Assembly: GCA_037176845.1 (NCBI GenBank) | Contig: JAYKXP010000374.1 | Span: 1-19,229, forward strand | Length of the DNA stretch: 19,229 bases | Direction: 5' to 3' | Source: Paramarasmius palmivorus | Taxonomy: Eukaryota > Basidiomycota > Agaricomycetes > Agaricales > Marasmiaceae | Part shown: positions 16,569-19,229 of the stretch, piece by piece | How positions within the stretch are numbered: the first letter of the stretch is position 1 | How the letters are laid out: each line of letters opens with the position of its first letter | Translations under genes and position numbers: made by a program | The notes under the pieces: model-generated | What the model was told of the DNA's origin: nothing | Database searches by the model: none | Seen by the model: only the letters and a program-made list of their open reading frames with translations

Positions 16569-19229
16569 TCACCATTAAGAGCCTCACCTCAGTCTACTAA
16601 TTCTGTCTATCTCGAAACGAATGTTTGAAAAGGTGTCCTTAGTTGCAGGTTAAATGAAGACGTCTGTTTTTACCTATTGTATCGATATGGGGCTGACCTT
16701 TATCATATAGAACTCGACCGAACAGAGTATACCGCCCAAGCTTAGCAATAGTAACCATCGTCAATTCAATTCATGTAAACTGAACCCATTGCATTTGGCC
16801 CAACACCCTGCTGTATCCTACTACAGCTCGATCCTATACTCTCTGTTACACTATTATCAAGAACATGCAATATGGTTCCCATACTACTCTTAATTCAGTC
16901 GACTGCCATCGTTAGATGGTTCGGTTGGAGCCCGACATTCTTACGAATCTATAAGTCATGGTACGCCACAGGAAGCTGCACATATTCTAACATACATAAT
17001 TTCCTCTTAGAACCTCTTCCGAATTCAAATTGGATGACAGACACGGCAAGACCCGGAGGCACTGTGCATTGCTAGGTCCTCACAAAGATTTGAAGTGGTG
17101 TTAGGAGCCAAGTCTGACTAGATTCATTCATGAAAACGGGGCATGTACTGGACTTCTTAAGGGATCATAGAGAGGTCAGAGATTAGGAGTTTGATTGTTG
17201 CAGCATGTCATGTGATAATCGTGACCAGTCGCCCAAGACCCGTTTAAAGCGAAGGGCGATGTATAGTGGCAGTCTGGGGGTCGCCTTACTTCTATTTGCT
17301 ACGTTGAACGGAGGTCCCCAGTCAGCATGGGTGTCGTTTGCACATCCTCGGCCGTCTGTTTTTCTCTTTACTATCCTCGCTATACGCGGTTAACCGTTTT
17401 GCCCTGCATCACTACGACGTTTTCCGGGCCCCACGTTTGCTGCGGTGACGGATTACCACCAGCCTACGTCGATATCGTGAAAGGCGGAGAGCTGCTGAAT
17501 CATCTTCGAGATCTACCTATGAAATTTCGGTGACCTCATTGGTTCTATCTTGTTGCCTCAGTTGGCTAAAGGTTATGTGTAGGACCCGTCGTCGCGAATC
17601 GGCTAACACGGTTGGGAACTATGCAATCTTGATTATGCTGCTGAGTATAGTTTATTCGTTGAAACCTCCAGCTCCACTTTGCAAACGCTGAGGCATACCA
17701 CGACATTTACATCATGGGCAGTCTTTCACCAATACAAGACATTGTTTATATTAGCGCAGGTGGCCAAGTGATTCGTCGGTCTCCTTTGTAGATCCTCGAA
17801 TGAGCTCGATCACGGCGAGCGTTCTTGTGAACCCTCTTTACTCACGTCGTGCGGATTTTGAAGCTCGAACGGTTATTCAGGAAGGGTCGCGTCGTTGCTG
17901 GTGTTTCAGGTGTCAATTAAATTGCTTATCAATTGTAAAGGTAGACCAACCTGTTTCACAGCTGTAGTGCTTGGCCGAGAACGTAACAGTCAACTGTCCT
18001 TTGCTTTCAAATGTATATCATTGATGTTATCAGCGAATTACTGTTTCCGCTAATTGTTTCATCACTGGACCACCTCCGATTTCTCGACACTCCCAAGCTC
18101 TGTGCTTATTCCAAGAGCTTCTGCCGAATATTCTTGAAACAGGAGCATTTCATATCTTTTGAAAGTCGTCGACCTACTCCCCGATCACCTTGTCCTGTGG
18201 ATTAAACCCTGGTATTCGTCCCCTTATAGATATCAAACGCACCCTTGGCCACACAGGCGATCGACTACTCGCCGACAACGAGGCTCTGACAAGGCCGTTG
18301 AACACGTCGTACGATATATCACCAATGTTTGCCTGGGGCAGAAAAACATGAACAGTTACTCACCCGTTCTGTTACGTCCGACACGATAGTCCCTCGAAGA
18401 TTGAGGCTTGACTCTCATTGGAGCGGGCTTAGAGTGATACGGTTGGCGTGACTTCCACCGTTGGTACTTATACGCTCTCCTCAACCACTGAAATAAGCCC
18501 GCAAACTGAAGGAAAGAATTACTGTTTGTCTGCATAGACCACTGAAGGTTCAATGAAGCTTGTCTGTACTGGAGAAGCTGCCGTGACCTCGTGAGCCATA
18601 ATTTATATATCTTTCTACACTTTATTGGATGCTCACTTATGGCTGGTTAGACTGCCATTCATCAAAGATTCTTTGCGGACTGGGTCCTTGGTGTTCTTAG
18701 TATCACCACTACTCGGGTCATTGGATCAGATTGGCCATCGGTGGTCGGCGGTTCCGGGTGGGGATAGTAATTCGATGAAAGCCTCCAGGATGATTGCCTT
18801 GACTGACGGAAGCGGATCTGGTCTTAGACTGATAGTTGAACATGAGAGGTGTTACTCACTCCATGAAATCTGACGTCACTTCCAAGATCCTTTCAAACTT
18901 TCCCCCTGAGCGGCTGGCTTCAACCTGCTACAAAGACTATGATTTCAATCTTGTTCCATTTTCGACAGAGGACTAGAATATGGTTATGTGTTTTTCGAGA
19001 TCTCGGTCTTCTGCTATCCTTATACCCTGATTTACTTAGCCGTGGTTGATGTACGCCACTTTTGGAAATCACTGTTGCGTCCTGACTGTTTATATGATGC
19101 GATACAGCTTAGCTAAGGTGTGAATTGTTCTCATCTCGCATACGTGTTCAGGAAATTAGATCTGATAAGATAGTCGTACAACGTGGAGTCCGACCGGGTT
19201 TGCGATGGCATCGTTCTTGAGGAGCTACG
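16569..19229. other. 2.7 kb without a supportable gene
   Basis: No exon chain, RNA gene or repeat could be established here. Weak hints are 18011-18205 (+), whose N-terminus has a Leu/Pro pattern faintly like an F-box (ELLFPLIVSSLDHL...CAYSKSF), and an open plus-strand frame at about 18170-18350 containing GHTGDRLLADNEALTRPLN. Both lack partners. The region may be intergenic or hold decayed genes. Confidence 0.4.

Noticed and set aside
17327..17533. Plus-strand frame with VKGGELLNHLRDLPM, faintly like a protein kinase hinge region
   Set aside because: The match is a few residues only. No ATP-binding or catalytic loop motifs occur nearby on either strand.
18011..18205. Frame resembling the start of an F-box protein
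   Set aside because: The pattern is weak, the frame ends after 64 codons, and no downstream leucine-rich body can be joined.
18625..18873. 82-codon plus-strand frame
   Set aside because: Starts with TTG rather than ATG, has no domain, and the opposite strand is about equally open.
1..19229. tRNA, rRNA, CRISPR or phage features
   Set aside because: No B-box-like tRNA pattern with matching stems, no rRNA-like blocks, and no spaced direct repeats were found. The gene structure is eukaryotic.

Overview
This window looks like nuclear DNA of a basidiomycete fungus, most likely an agaricomycete. The reasons are numerous short GT-AG introns (about 44 to 71 nt), two large F-box proteins of the kind expanded in mushroom-forming fungi, an aegerolysin, and M35 (aspzincin) secreted metalloproteases with Kex2-type propeptides. 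No bacterial operon structure, tRNA, rRNA or CRISPR array was seen. Most genes are split by introns, so the exon chains below were built by hand from splice sites, phase and protein sense.

Layout, left to right. 1-439 (-): 5' part of an M35 metalloprotease gene (paralog A), cut by the window edge. 1366-3110 (-): F-box protein 1. 3432-3832 (+): tentative small spliced gene. 4407-6367 (+): seven-exon gene for an uncharacterised 543-residue protein. 6705-7613 (-): multi-exon gene for a small protein with two degenerate homeodomain-like regions. 8606-9467 (+): complete M35 metalloprotease (paralog B). 9875-9994 (-): tentative 39-codon ORF. 10529-11004 (-): two-exon aegerolysin gene. 12664-14478 (+): F-box protein 2, with a leader intron. 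14563-15291 (-): two-exon gene of unknown function. 15318-16568 (-): tentative exons of another gene. 15645-16462: a non-autonomous DNA transposon (MITE-like) with 54-bp perfect terminal inverted repeats ending in TA. 16506-19229: about 2.7 kb with no gene that can be modelled.

How it fits together. The content is typical of an accessory, fast-evolving fungal region: secreted proteases, a membrane-binding aegerolysin, F-box substrate adaptors, an atypical homeodomain protein and a small transposon. The two M35 genes share signal/propeptide design, first-intron position and phase, and an 11-bp core promoter string, so they are probably a local duplication. No MACPF partner for the aegerolysin was recognised. 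The most striking structure is the MITE. Removing it leaves a 53-nt segment with a good donor and acceptor, which suggests it landed inside an intron. Its inverted repeats carry a CACGTG E-box and a CCAAT/ATTGG palindrome.
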